From contig RXID01011126.1 in the NCBI GenBank assembly GCA_005019695.1, positions 68,724 through 132,723 on the forward strand: DNA of 64,000 bases, given 5' to 3'. The notes beneath the pieces are model-generated. The model was given only the letters and a program-made list of their open reading frames with translations, ran no database searches and was not told the DNA's origin. The position numbers and the translations under genes are program-made. The stretch comes from Trichopus zeylanicus subsp. travancoricus. Lineage: Eukaryota; Streptophyta; Magnoliopsida; Dioscoreales; Dioscoreaceae. Below are positions 48,101 to 61,652 of this stretch, one piece after another. Every line of letters starts with the position of its first letter. Position 1 is the stretch's first letter.

Positions 48101-48937
48101 ACTTTACAAATGTAAATATCAATATATTCTAGGTCAACTTATTGGGCTTCAACCCTTGGCCAATCATCTCATCCCATATTGGTAATGCATCAAGAGGAAA
48201 ATCAGCAGTCACATAACCCTGAAAGACTACAGGGACCATCACCAAGCATTTGAAGCATTTAATGCTAGTGGCATTAGTAAAGGTTATGTTATCAACTTTT
48301 AAACAAGGAAGAAATTTATACCTTCATCAATAGGTTGTACAATAAGACCAAGTCAGGTACAAGTCTGTAACACGCAACATGACCATTGGCACAACACACA
48401 TCTCTTGTACTTGCACAGTACAATTAGGAGGAATATTCAGGGTCAATGAAAAAGGTTCCAAAATTTAGGACGATTAAATCATTTTATGAAACATAACTAA
48501 AGGTAGTCCTTCAAACACTTGACAAACATGAGTAAAAAATGCCTATACTAAGCAAAATCAAGTAAATGATGAGCACAAGCAGAATTGTGGATCCATCTTC
48601 CTTTTAGATAATTTGTATATTTATGATATGGTGGGAGCATTGTGTGTATTTGGGGAAGGGGTAAGAAGGTCAGGTTTGGGATATCTTTGGTGACCCCTAG
48701 GTTATCCATTTAGAGAACACCTCCAAACTATGTATGGATTAATAGCCATACATGTATGCAAATTCTTCTTAGGTTTGAATTGGGTTACAGGTTATTGTGG
48801 GGTTTTCCGCTATTTTATTTCTGGCATATCTCCAATTTAAAATATAATATTTTACATATGTTAAGCAATTTACTTAATTAGCACCCCAAAAAATAGAACA
48901 CCCAGTTTAAATTTCTTCAACAACACTTTGCAAATTG
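45143..48937. repeat. Duplicated block delta, copy 2
   Basis: Matches 12964-13451 at its left and 18598-22596 over the rest. It lacks 523 bp after AACATGTTG (47398) and ends at GCAAATT, where unique sequence begins. Confidence 0.85.
45700..48400 (-). pseudogene. CBSPPR1-like pseudogene, truncated copy 2
   Basis: Only the 3' exons of the PPR-CBS gene are present: the segment ending in LYNLLMK (about 48340), GYVTADFPLDALPIWDEM with the same TAG after NKLT (about 48060-48220), DEAQK...TVTYTTLLK (about 47880-47950), the LFDPYIFPQ region (about 46310) and a CBS exon (about 45700-45850; STSIGMVIDLLLEKYKM, closer to the family than copy 1). The shared TAG and shared CBS frameshift show that the gene was already dead when block delta was duplicated. 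The 5' exons are missing beyond 48937. Confidence 0.7.
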
Positions 48938-50020
48938 TTCCTACTAGAATCCGGATTGTAGAAAATATTTATATTTTTATATAATCTAAAATTTTGTTTT
49001 TATAAATTTTTTTGTTTGTCCCTACAAAAATTAGAAAAGAAAAAATCAAAATATTAAGGAATTTTTGCTTTCATACTCCCACAAACAACCCTAATTGTAT
49101 CTATGTTTCCGAAAATACTATAATTGCTCTATAATCCTCAAACCCGAAAAAAACTATACAAATATGTTGAGATCAACTCTCGTTTATTAAAGCTATTTAT
49201 AATGATCCAACAAGTTGAAAAGTCATTTTTGTATTTTTTATTTAGGAAAAAAATTTTCAGTCCCTCGAAATTTTCTTTTACGAGGGGAAGCTCTTCTCTT
49301 TTCTTTTACGTGACATACTTGTACTGTCGATTCTTATTCAGTGCAATGTATTATTCATGAAACGAGGTTTTAAGCATAATGTGTAGATAACAATTTGCTA
49401 ATGTTGTCAAGGTGTTTTTCGGAAATAAAAATATTGTTTGGTCTACATTTTAAACACTTCAATCTATGACCATGTCTGTTGTACTTCCTTTAAAGACCCG
49501 CACATGTTTGACTTTTAGGACCCATGTTTACACTGTTTCAAAGCTCATCAGATAGTCAGTATTAAGATTTTAAATTTCAATTTTAAAATCAGTGTCTACG
49601 TCTAAAAAATTCAATATATTTCGGTCATTTAAATTAAAATTATTTTCGTTTCGATTTTAATCAAATTATTTTTTAATTTTTTGACTAAATTTTAATTTTC
49701 AATTTAAAATAAAAAAAATTAAAAAATGTGAAAATAATTTATATACATATATTTTTAAAAAAGTATTAAATAAATATTTTTTGATAAAAAAATATTTTAA
49801 ATATGAAAAAAAATTGTAACAAGGGATATTTAACCTCTTAATTTCTTAAAAAAAATTTTAAAATTTTAACCATTTGAGATAAATAAAATTTTAATATAAA
49901 ATTAATATAAAAAAATAAATATTATTTTTAAATATGAACAATATTATAAACAAAATCCAAAAATCTGAAATATTTTGGTTTTGGTTTTGGCTGATATTTA
50001 GAACCGTGGTCTGTATCACT
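48938..50020. other. Unique AT-rich spacer
   Basis: No match elsewhere in the window, except that 49555-49700 (ATTTTAAATTTCAATTTTAA ... TTCGGTCATTT) is a decayed relative of the S4 left arm at 56434. A 78-codon frame at 49124-49360 has no recognisable family. This is where the N-terminal half of the RING gene would be expected, and it is not there. Confidence 0.4.
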
Positions 50021-50036
50021 TTTCTTCTCTTGATGA

Positions 50037-51301
50037 AGTATCAGAAAGCGGCAGAACTTCTTTCTAGTACGAACCATTCCGAAGGAGATTGCCCGATGTG
50101 TTTACATCCTTTGGCAGTAGATAATGGAACCAGCACTTCTGTGCCCTTCGTGAAATTGATGTCCTGCTATCATTGCTTTCATGGGTGAATCAATGTTTCA
50201 TTGATTTGTTTTGTAGTGATTTTCAGATGCTTCCTGGGCAACTGTTTTTGATATTCCTTTTCATATTTCCCTAGTGAGTGCATTATTAGGTGGTGGAAGT
50301 GGCTCCAGGAGCAAGACACAAGTACTGAATTCAACCAGAGTGGTCCAACAATATCTGCTTCTGTTGGAAATGAATGATTCCATGCTTATATGATCTTTCA
50401 ATTGAAACACACAACAAAACTGCTGTATTATGTGGGTGCACTTGGAGATTTGAAGGTTATTTTGCTTCATGAGTAACTTTAGCCCAAACAAAGTGGGGAC
50501 TCTGTATATTGTAGTGGCTGGATATCCTTCCATGTAATCTTTACATTCTCTTTAGTTTTCATATCATTCATCCTTAAAAATTGTTGACCACATATGTTTT
50601 CGGAACATCTTACTTCAGATAGAGTAACTAAACCATTTTGTATTTAAATTAACCATAGATTTGCTAAAGATGTTTTAGATTCTTACCAACCAATGCAATT
50701 GTCCAGCCTGTTTTGGGGACACGCATAAATTAGCAACAACATAACTGTCCCGTTTGTCGCAAGACATTTGTTGCAAAGGACATTGAACACGTCCTTGGTT
50801 ACCTTGAACTGAGCACATCGCAATTTGTATGTATAGCCCTCTAACACTTATTTTCTACTGAAATCTATGAATGGCACGTATCATGGCCCTCACTTTCGTT
50901 ATTATTTCCTTGTAGAATACTGAAGAAATGAACTTGAGTGAAGATTTAAAAATGTTGCTACAGTCTGATTTAGAGAATAACAGAAGACAGAAATTCGAGG
51001 CTCTGTTTAAAGTCCAGCAACAAAAGAGTGGTCTGATTGAGCCCAGAAAAGAAATTGTCGTTTTACCCGGAATGTAACGAGCAATGTCACTGACTCTGTT
51101 GACGAGCAATCTCGGTTTACTACTAAAAGTACAACTGGGGAAGTTAATTCAAATGTTTCAGCGAACAACGCCTCCACAAACGAGCCTAAGAACATGAATG
51201 CAGCTAGGAAGAATGGACCTCATAGTTCTGGAAGGCAAAATAATACACATGCAAGTAGAAAAAAGTGGATCAGGAAAGAAACGAGCTCTTCAGAAAGATA
51301 G
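50037..51301 (+). pseudogene. RWD/RING-type E3 ligase (RNF25-like), 5'-truncated
   Basis: Four exons with GT-AG introns. 50037-50180: YQKAAELLSSTNHSEGDCPM then CLHPLAV and KLMSCYHCFHG. 50274-50375: ECIIRWWKWLQEQ. 50734-50826: HNCPVCRKTFVAKDIEHVLG. 50916-51301: a charged tail with LIEPRKEIVVLPGM. Together the Cys/His ligands (CPMC, CxHCFH.EC, CPVC) make a RING-H2 finger of the kind found in plant RNF25-like RWD-RING proteins, which ubiquitinate target proteins. The RWD domain expected upstream is absent. The second exon runs into a TGA at GNE without an obvious donor, and a frameshift near 51075 (TAA) separates LPGM from the remaining tail, which stays open to TAG 51299-51301. Confidence 0.7.
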
Positions 51302-51504
51302 GGTGATTCGGATTGTAAAGCTCTTCTAAATTATTTTGAATACTGAATTTTAATTGCGATCATACTATATATGAAATGCGGCCTTCAGTCTTGAGAAATT
51401 TTTTACATACCTAACTTTTATTTTCCTTTTTTATTATTCATAGATTCTATGATCTCATATTACACATTTATTATTCATGCTTGAAGGCCATAAACCTCAT
51501 TTAT

Positions 51505-51645
51505 GCCACGTCAGCAGTTGAGGTGGCATATACAGGCCCCGAGTATCCCGTGCACGTCTCCACACCTCAAATCGAATGAATTTACCAAACTAGCCTAATT
51601 AATTGCCACATGTTACCTCAACTTCCCGAGATACCTCTATAAATA
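51505..51645 (+). promoter_or_regulatory. Promoter of the RGG-protein gene copy
   Basis: GCCACGTCAGC (51505-51515) has the ACGT core bound by plant bZIP factors. TATAAATA at 51638-51645 is about 131 bp before the ATG at 51776. The presence of promoter and introns shows the copy came from DNA, not from reverse-transcribed mRNA. Confidence 0.55.
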
Positions 51646-51775
51646 CTCCCACTATTTCGTTTCTTTATTTTCTTGTTCCCCTCGCCAGACGATCTCCTAT
51701 CTCTCTCGCCGCCCTCCGCGAAGCTTCCCTTCACTCTCGAGAGCTAGGGTTTCTCCAAGGAGTCGATTCCATCCA

Positions 51776-53986
51776 ATGGCGACGGCGAGCACGAACCTCT
51801 TCGCCGTCCTTGGAGGCGACGACAATTGACGCTGCGGCCCGCATCGCCGCCCACCAGAAGGCAGCCCAGAATCGATACCCTCCGCTCCCTTCCGGCGGCG
51901 CTCGCGGAGGCAAGAAGGCGCTCTCCGTCGTCCCGCCGAAGTTGCCGGCCAAAACCCTCACTCCCGCGCAAGCTGGTAGTCCTCCTTCCTCTCTTTCGCT
52001 GCCGATCTTGCTTTGTTTCGAATGGATCGAGGTTATAGGGCTTTGATCTCTGGCTTCATGGGTTGGTTTTATTGGAACAGTGAGGGAGGCGAGAGGAGGC
52101 AGGGGGCTTGGATGTGAGCCGCGAGAAGGTGGTGTCGAGAGATAGGGCTCAGTTGTGATAGGGGTGGCAACGGTCGTAGGCTAAACGTAGCGCTCTCCGA
52201 AGAGGGAGTTCGATCGGCACGGTATATACGACGAGGGTATGTGCCGCATTCAAACGGCTCTGTTGTTTTCACTAAGATTTGGTGGTTTGATCGGTTTGTA
52301 GTTTTTGGAGATCTTGTCTGTTCCGATGCGGTTTCGATGGGTTTATGATGGGTTTTATTTGCAAGATTTCGGGTTCATTTTGTTCAGGGTTTTGTTATGG
52401 GTTTTAATGAGTTCTTGATGGATCCATTCCCTTTTTTGTTCTGCTTCTGATTGTTTTGATGGTTCGGAGGCTGTGCATAATGAGTTGATGATCGGTTCCC
52501 TGCATGCGTTTTATGACTGGTAGATTGGCTGCTTTTTGACTGGAATCGGTTCTATTTGATTTGAATGGCTTGTTATATAGATTCATTTAACATTTTTTGG
52601 TTTGTTGGATAATGAGGATTTATTGTGTTTTTATTCTTGTGTTTTGTTTCCATGGCCAGACTGTTAATCATATTATCTTGCATGTTTGACAAATGGTGGG
52701 TTTCTGTTTAGTTTTGTCGGTTCTTTATGTTTCATGCTTTACTATGGGCTTGGGTGTTTGGTCATTGCTGTCTATGTTTTAGTTTTCTTGGTAGCCAAAT
52801 CAGGTATGAGCTCTGATGGATTGTCAATTATCATGTCAAAGAAATGTGATCAAGCGTGATGGCTATGGGCAATGGAATTGGGTCTTCGGAGTGACCAAGT
52901 GCCTATGGGGTATGGAGTATTTGATAATAGTATATTTTCATATGCTCTCATAATGGATGATTTGTTAATGAGACTTGTTAATACAAAAACACTGATGAAT
53001 TCAAAAACTCTACCAATGAACACGAGGATGCACAGAATGAATATGATGAGTGTGGGTCAGGAGTCCAGATGAGTTATTGAAGAAACTGTAGCTCTAGAGT
53101 TATTTCTTTTGTTTTGTGAAATTAATTGTGAATTTTTTTATTACTCTCTATACATTATGTTCCTTTGTTTTCTCTTGGGAAAAAAGTGAATGAGGGTCTG
53201 CCATACATTGGGTATGTTATAAGAATTGGAGGATGACAGGAAGTAGATATAGAGCTTGGAGGAGGTTTTCCCCTACAGTTTGTAAGTTTTTGCCACTGAC
53301 AGCTTTCTGATGGGATCCCTGAATGATTTGATTAAGTATTTGTGAATTTTTCCTATTCAATCATCTTTGATGTTTGGGTTAGATTTCTAGCATTTGTTTT
53401 TGGGATAGACTGTTTCCTTTTTGTATTGTTTAGATGTATCAAGTAGTGTGATCGGCAAAAAATGGTGATAGAAGGATCTTGAAATAACTGTCTGGATGGT
53501 GGATTCTTTTTAATTGCAAACTACTTGGTCATGTAAGGAAGACTACAAAAAGATGCAAGGTGCGTTTATAGGCACATTGTTCCCTCAGGTGAATGCCCAA
53601 GTCTGTAGGCACATTTTTCTCTCAAGTGCATGCCTGCAGAATCTGCGTGCTCTGTCAAGAATTTTGGCTCTCTTTTATATCTCTATTGCCCGTCTTTTTT
53701 GATCAAACTTACATCCTTGCAAGCATAAACCTTGATATTAGAGTATGATTATTCAGCTTTTAATGTTATTTTTCTATATTTGTATTGGTTGCTGGAAATT
53801 TATTCTTATTGACTGTCTTTATGAGAAGATGACTCTAGATGAGTATGAGAAGTCATTGGAAGAGAAGAAGAATGCTGTGCAAGCATTGATTAAACCACAA
53901 GAGAGGAAGGCGGTGTTTGACAAGGAATTTGAGCATTTGGTTCCACTCCCCTCTAAGAAGAAAGATGATGCGTCTTTTGATGATCG
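51776..53986 (+). pseudogene. RGG-repeat nuclear RNA-binding protein (HABP4/SERBP1 type), pseudogene
   Basis: Exon 1 (51776-51975): MATASTNLFAVLGGDDN, then one extra T causing TGA, then in the +1 frame DAAARIAAHQKAAQNRYPPL and KLPAKTLTPAQA, donor GT. Exon 2 (from 52081): VREARGGRGLGCEPREGG, a TAG, then GNGRRLN. Later exon about 52845-53069: KRDGYGQWNW and an acidic stretch TDEFKNSTNEHEDAQNEY. Exon 53826-53986: MTLDEYEKSLEEKKNAVQAL, the core of the HABP4/PAI-RBP1 domain, donor GT. Such proteins bind RNA and ribosomes. The final exon is missing because block beta begins at 54716. Frameshift and stops in exons 1-2 make it non-functional, although the HABP4 exon is intact. Confidence 0.75.
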
Positions 53987-54715
53987 GTAAAAGACTGAAC
54001 TTAGATTTTCTTTTCATATATTTTTTAAATTTAAGATGTATTTATCCTTAACATCATGATTGCTTTTTGTTTAGTATGAGCTATAGCGGCTCCATAATCT
54101 ATGCAATACAACTATCATATTAGCTCAGTTTTTTCCTTTATGACTTATTTGTCAGTCTAATTATATAGGGTTCTACTATTCTATATGGGCAATTATAGAC
54201 CATAAACTATTGTCTGATGAGAACTAACAAAAATGTCACAGCTAGTCGCAGCTCTGGAATTTTTGTAATATAGCTTATTGACTGTTTTTTTTTATTTTTA
54301 CGAGCAACAGTCATGACAACACATTTGTCAATATCATTGTATAGTGTTCTAAAGCACTTGATGGGCTATTATGGACCAAAAAGTATTGTCAGATAAGAAT
54401 CAATTAGAACCTCACACCAATCCGCAATTGTGTAATCTGTGAAAAACAATTGCGGACCTCTGTTTTGGCATTCATAATTTTTTTAATATTTATAAACATT
54501 ATGTGCTTTACAATCAATAATAGCAATCACGAGGGATTGTTATTGTTCTTGCAATCAGTTTGTGTGATGCAGGTCCTCAAAAATTTATCAATGTTGTTGG
54601 TTTTATATGCATATCATGTATGAAACCCAATGAATTAATTTTAACAGTATCATATTGTTGTACTTTCCCTTTTATATGTTTCACAATTAAACATGTAAAA
54701 CCAGTGTTTTGAGTT
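53987..54715. other. Intron-like tail of the RGG copy
   Basis: Unique AT-rich sequence following the GT donor at 53987. Contains TCAGATAAGAATCAATTAGA / TCTGATGAGAACTAACAAAA, a diverged direct repeat about 170 bp apart. No exon recognised. Confidence 0.4.
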
Positions 54716-55805
54716 TTATGTCAACCAATAAAGGATGTATATGTAGCTTTACATCTTTTTCTGTATGGGCCATTCCTGTAGATAGCTGGAAGTTAATTCA
54801 ATCCATGGTTGAAGGACAGTTTGTTTTAGCAGTTGAAGAAAATATTAGATCTAGAGTACTTTTGTTGTTTTGAAACAAAAGAAATAGGAGCCATATGGAT
54901 GCACAACATAGTTCCTTCTGTGGTAAGTCATACTAAGGATTTTCTTTGTTTTCCTTTTGCCACACGCTACCTATTCATTTGTTTATTGCCAGATTATTGT
55001 TTCAAAATTTTTACACCATGAAATATGTGATACAGCTCTGTTAGAAACTTTTTTCTTCAATTCATTTTACTTCAGGACTTTGTTTTTTTTCCCTCATTAG
55101 GATCAAGTGGGTCATTTGTAATTCTACTGTACCCAATTACTTCAAGACCTTATGATTTAATTGGAATCATGGATAACTCTAAATGTCATCCTTTATGATA
55201 TATATAGGGCTAATGTTGTCCACATTTATGGCTTTCCATTTAGCACAAGTAATTTTCTAATGTTCAGATCATGTTAGACAAGTTGTACAATTTGACTTGC
55301 AATGTTTTGTTGGGCGTGAACTGAGTTCTATTCGAAGAGGAATGCAGACAGAAAAACCACATAACCAGGCCTATTGAAAAAGGCTAAATGGACTAAATAT
55401 CCACCTCAGCATGCTAGCATGAAAATGTTATGATTAGATGGAAAATGTGGTTTATTGGTGATGTTGAGGCATTGGATGGGAGATGGGGGAGAGAGAAGGG
55501 AATGTTGATTTTTTTATAACCTAATTACAAGTTTTTTTCTATATCAACATGTTGATGTGGATCAAGTTGTCCGCTTGGCTTTTTTCAAAAGATCTTTGGG
55601 TGGCATGCGTGTCTTCAGGAAAGCTGAGCGAAGCTGGTCAGGTGTTAATAATCAGTTCTATTGCACTCTGCATCAATTTGAATTTTGCTTGTTCAGTGTT
55701 GGAGCTTGATATATGATGCCAATTTGATACAAATTGGCTGGCCTCGTTATGTCTCTAATGTGATTTCTGTTTGTAGGGTCTAGGATGATGCCTCTACCAG
55801 TTGAC
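54716..55805. repeat. Duplicated block beta, copy 2
   Basis: Sister of 9391-10481. Here it directly follows the RGG pseudogene, which may be its original context (a possible acceptor TTTGTAG|GGTC near 55777). Confidence 0.8.
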
Positions 55806-56585
55806 ATTATGTGTGGCAACAATGGGCCTAGCCCGCGTGGGCTTGGGCGGGCCTAAAGTTGGCCCCGATGGACTTAAGGCGAATTGAGATCCATTAAAAT
55901 TAAAGTCATTATTTTTTAGAATTTTTTTTCAAAATTAGTATTGCTTATTTTACATCTCTATTAAATTAAATTATTATAAAAAATTAAATAGTTTTTTAAA
56001 TTTTAAATTATTGTAGAGCTAATTTTTATAAAACGATATTAGTTTATAAAAATAATTTACTATTTTTGATTCTGATTTTGATTTCGAATCAAACGGTGAC
56101 TCAAAACCTATTAAATCCATTAATATTTATATTTATTATTTCTAATGATATATTAAAATAATTTTTAAAAATAAATTAATATATTTTATTAGTAAAGTAA
56201 ACTTTAAATTGAGTTTTAATGGATCTTCAATAATTTTTTAGAAAATAAATTTAAGAGTTGTTTATTAAAATTCGTTGAGTATTTTGAGTAAATTTTATAT
56301 CAAAATAAATTTTAGGTTAATTTTTGGTAACTCCCCTCACACCTGATTTGTACAGCATATTCCTTCGAAAGAATGAATTTAATGTCAGTTGTTCTATGCA
56401 CATATGAGCAGCAATCCACTAGATAGTTTACAACAAAGTTTTAAATTTTGATTTCGGTTTTTCTTTTGGCACCCTGCGAAATCAATACGTTTCGGTCATT
56501 TTGACTTCAGGTTTGATTATATTGATTTTAGTAAAAATATTTTTTTAAATTATTAATTATGTATTGATCAGAGTTTAATTATATT
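55806..56585. other. 780-bp segment missing from the other beta-epsilon copy
   Basis: Includes GGGCCTAGCCCGCGTGGGCT and the left end of GC-rich element S4 (CAAAGTTTTAAATTTTGATT at 56434). Flanked by TTGAC at 55801-55805 and 56586-56590; copy 1 has a single TTGAC. No gene. Confidence 0.6.
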
Positions 56586-57370
56586 TTGACTTCAAATTAA
56601 AAATATGATAAAATTTTTTAAAAAATTATAAAAAATATAAAAAAATTATTAATATTTTTTTTATAATAGTAAATATAAGTTTAATTAATTTTAATTAATT
56701 TTTATAGTTAATTATTTAATGGGTAAGTTAATTTTTAAATATAGATATAATAATTATATTTAATTCACTAAAAGATTTTTTTGTTTATAAATATTTATGT
56801 GATTTTATTTTGAGTTTTGATTTCAAAAACGATTTTGACGCTAAGAGAAATCTACGAGCTTTGAACAAAAAAATTATTTTCAATTTGGTTTCGATCAAAA
56901 TATTTTTTTTATTTATTAATGTGAACAGTCCTCGAATTGTATTATTCACTAAACTACTAGTTCCATAGGCCAGCGAGGCGTGACACCGGCGAGGGCATAG
57001 GCACAGACGGAAAGGCACGAGTGTGAGGCCGACACGAGGGCGTGGGGCACGAAGCAGGCAGGCCGGCGAACGTGCTCGGCCTTGCACTATGGAGGTGGCG
57101 CTAGAGGTCGGCATGAGCTCATTGGCGTCGAGGCTAGGCCAACGAGGGAGGGACGGCGTGCGCAAAGCCGGCGCGCAAGCTCGGGCTCGAGTGCAGGTGC
57201 CAAAGGCCGGCACGAGCTGGCGAGCTAGGTTGGCGAGGGTGCGAGCTGGAGTGTGAGGTTGGTGAGGATTGCGCCGAAGTTGGTGCGACGGGCTCGTCAG
57301 CTCGACCAACGAGCTCGGGCTTGCCGACACGGGCGCGGTGGGTGCGGGCGCAGCGGGCGGGCGCTTGCTC
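56434..57370. mobile_element. GC-rich TIR element, copy S4, right end lost
   Basis: Has the AT-rich left end and arm, then a short GC-rich core (56968-57370) matching 10856-11240 of S2. It is cut off where block gamma begins at GCCTCCTTGG (57371). Open frames in the core reflect composition only. Confidence 0.5.
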
Positions 57371-60300
57371 GCCTCCTTGGTCAGCCCGAGTCCAGGCTTG
57401 AGGTCATCCTAACTATTGTTACCTTTGAACTTGCCGAAATTGTTTCTACGTTGGTCGCGTACCGTCTCCAATCTTGCCCCCAACCTTGCTCTTGCTAGCC
57501 TCCTCAATCTACCTAAGCCTAAGCTCGAATTCATCTCTATTGTCACCGCTGCTACACTCGCTTCAGCCATACTTACCTTCCATGACCTTGGCACTCACCA
57601 CCATCGCCCTTACCAATTTCCATCTAAAGCGATGATATGTTTTTTTTTAAAAAAAAAAGAAAATATCATACGTGATTTATGTGATGTGTCTTTTCAGGAA
57701 TCCTTGAATTTTTTGCGATATATTTATAAAAATAACTTAATCAAATTTAAATTATTAATTTTTAAAATAATAATTCTATGAGGTTTGTTCTTATGTTGTA
57801 TATATTAATTTCCTGATTTAGGAATTTATTTGCAAGAATTTTTATTTTTTTAGGGATCTATAAAAAATCTCAAATTATTTTTAAGTAATTAATTTTATAA
57901 TTGTATTACTTTTGTTATCCTAATTATTCTAATTATAATTGATTTTAAAATTATAATTATATTAATTTTATTTATTAAATAATATTATGTTTTTAACTAA
58001 CATAATTACTAAATTACTTCTCCACTTTCACATATCACCCTATCTAAATTATCAAAAATCATGAAATTCATTTTGAACCTCATCATCTAAATGACTAAAA
58101 TTATGAAAGTTATGAAACTGCCACTTTTTTACTTTTGCATTAAAATTTGTAAAATGATCCAAATCATATTTCATCACTTACTACTACTTTTCATTCGACA
58201 CTTCTACTTCGGAATTCACACCTTGTCCCAAACACACTGCTACTCAAAAATAAATGAAAAAAAAATAATATAAGTAATTTAACTTTACGAAAAATGATCT
58301 AAAGAATTAAATATAATTATGATACATAAATCTTTAATGGAAACTCTCGATCTTTTATACAATTTAATCGATCATAATTGTGACAACTAGAATTATTTAT
58401 AAAGTTGTTTTGGATATTTCATATTTGTCATAATCATGTTTAACAACATATATATAATATTTGTTTATAACGGTAAAATCTCATTAGAGAAGGTATTTAT
58501 AATTTCATAGATAACATAAGACATTAATATATTTTTTTAATATACAAAAAGTTGGGTCAATTATATATCACTTCTCGAAATCTCGACAAATTACACATTT
58601 CTCCTCTAAAATTAAAAAATTACATATAATTGCTTAAAATTTTGTCAAATTATATATTTGAGCTTGGAACTTTAAAAATTACATATAACTCCTTAAAAAT
58701 CTTGTTAAATTACATATTTTTATTTAAATTTAAAAAATTATATATATATATATATTGTTACTAAATATATTACAAAAATCTCGTCATGTGTAAATGTTTT
58801 GTTAGAATTAGAAATATTTAGAGAATATATCATTTGATATTGTTTAGGTTGAAGTGAAAGCATAAAAATATCTCTAATATGGTTAGAAGCGATTTTTGTG
58901 GCTCGGTTGTTATTGTGAACAACTCTCTATCATCCAATTAAAGATTTATTTTAAATTAGATTTTAACTTGAAATGTAAAAATAATAATTTTATCCTTGTT
59001 CTAGCTTAAACCAGTTTTGTTTATTTCATATAAATTTTTAACCCGATATGTAAAATGATAATTTTACTCATGACAGTTTAAAATCAATTAAATTTGAATT
59101 AGGACTATGGCTCAATTTAGATCATATTTGTGGTCCAACATAAGCCAAATTTAGGATGTAGTTTTTCTCATTTTCTCCATCACGTCATCTTTAACTACTT
59201 CGGAGGCATTTTCATTTTTTCATTTAACATAAATGACATCAAATGATATATATTCTTATAATATTTTTAGTTTTAATTGTAAATTTACATCCGATGAGAT
59301 TTTTATAATATATTCAATATTTCAAAAAATATAACTATTTAAATTTGAAGAAAAAAAAATAAAATTTGGTAAAATTTTAAAAAATTATATATAATTTTTT
59401 AAGTTTAAAAAAATATAAATAATTTAAACAAATTTGAAAGAATTATTTTTTTAATTTAAAAAATATCATTTGATAAAATTTTAAAGAATTGGGTCATTGA
59501 TTTCAGATGGATATTGGATCCTGCTGTAAATTGATGATGTTGATATATATATACTTGTGATATATCTATCTGCTCGTGCTTTGCTTCTGCAGCTCATGCA
59601 TAACATGACTCGTTGCCGTCTCTTTCCATTGTTCATGAGTTAGGTCTATGTGTCGCATCGAAGCCCAAAATGAACAATTGAAGTCTACAGCAATTAGAGC
59701 ATTCATATTTGCAGCCAATACTTGATGTGGTAATATCTTTACAAATTATAATTTCAACGATAATCAATAACCTGAAATTGCACTATGACTTTAGTACGAA
59801 AGACTTACCCTAAATCCAGTCGACTCAGTTAAAAACATACAATTAAGTGCCTAGCTCGGCAAATGCTACTAGTAATTTTAATTGAGTTAATAAAAATATT
59901 TTAATGGTGATAATAGGTCAATCAATATGTCATTCTCATTAATTTCATTTTTATTAAAATTAGGATAATTACATCTAAATCCTAAAATTACATATAACTC
60001 CTTTTAAAATGAAAAATTACTTACAACTTTTCATTAAACTATCTTCCATCCACAAAATTTCGTATCGTCAAATTTTATGTGAACTATAGATTAATTTTTA
60101 AATCAAAATATGGAAAACTATATTATTTATGAACCCATTTTATAGAAAAATACTATTTGCAAAAACTTTTTTATGTATTAATTGTAAATAACTTCTAATA
60201 ATTTTAACAAAATTACAAATATATTTTCTTCAACTTCCAACAACTTTGGTTAGGCTTTTAACACATAACTATAATTTACCATAAAATGTGAATAAATAAA

Positions 60301-61652
60301 CACTTAAGATATATAAATTAGGGTGTGTTTGAATAGTGTGACTTTATGAAAGTAGTGGAAGTGAATTTTACCACTTTTGTTGTTTGGAAATAATTTAGTT
60401 TTCAAAGTTACTAAGGTGCTGTTTGGATAGATTTCGAAGTTAGAATCGAGGAATTGATCAATTCTGTCAATTCAGAGGAATTGAGAAAATTGATAGAATT
60501 AAATAATTCTAGTGTTTGGATGAATATTTTTCAAATGAAATTGGGAATCCTCTAATTCCCTTAATTTTAGAACTCTATTATTTTGTTGATATATGAAATT
60601 GACCATTTCCATCAATTATTTAAATTTCGGTGTTTGGCTGGAGTAGGAATGAAAAAAAATACTTTAGTTAAATAAAAAATATATTAAATTTAATATTAAA
60701 TTTGGTACAAAATAAAAAAATATAAATATAATTCAAAACCACAAAATATATATTATTTTATTAAAATTGATGCTTTATTTATAAGTAAATAAGATAATAA
60801 AATATATTTAGCATTAGAAAATGGTAAGTTAATGGAAAGAAGTAATATAAATTTTAAAAAAGACTAAAAAATAAAAGATTTTATAATTATATTTTATTTA
60901 ATTTAGGACTTATTTAATATATATTTTTTTGTTAAATAATTTGATAAACATAAAATGCATATTTTCTATAAAAACATGATTTATTATTTCAAAAATTACT
61001 ACAAAATTTATAATAATCCATCAATAGAGAATTATATAAATATAATAAAATTAATTTAGGATTTATATATTATATTTTAACTAGTAAGTTAAATAATTAT
61101 CGACACAAGAGGAAATGATGAAAATTGCATCAAATTTCATTGTAGAAACAATCCAACACAATCCAAAAGAACAATCACAGGTAGTTCCCTAATTATTATA
61201 ATAGACTCCAGAACCTAACAAGCTTAAGTAGAACATGAGATGATATCAGTCTTGTTAAGAAATTTCATTTGTACAAGAACTCAACCAACTACCTAGGAAA
61301 TGAAGGCTAATCAGCGAAGCGAGATTTAAAGATGGAAAGGCAAACCCTAAATTGGCTTTGTCTTCCAACGGTGAACTCACAAGCTCAAACCACCCAATCC
61401 ACCCGAATTCACAGTCCAACATCTCTTCTTTCCCATCAATCGCAAACATAAATCATCAAATTACATATCAAAATAGTGATTTCATCAAATTTTGACAAAA
61501 AAAAGAAATCGACATCATCCGAAATTCGTAGGAGCAGACGATGTCATCGGAGCCAAAATCAAAGGACTTTGCGTCTGATCCTCCCCGGCCTGAAGAGCTC
61601 CCAGAAGCCATTGGACCCAAAAATCCAATCGAGGATAAAGGGTCGATCTAGG
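57371..61652. repeat. Duplicated block gamma, copy 2
   Basis: Sister of 27247-31566, with scattered substitutions and short indels such as (TA)n length at 58740 and loss of about 14 bp near 58208. The 77-codon frame of copy 1 is broken here by one extra base near 59590. No functional gene. Confidence 0.85.

Noticed and set aside
49124..49360. 78-codon frame in the unique spacer
   Set aside because: AT-rich, with no recognisable motif, no duplicate for comparison and no splice context.
51603..52046. 147-codon frame taken as one protein
   Set aside because: Only its middle part (from 51828) is the RGG exon read in the shifted frame; the start is leader sequence and the end is intron.
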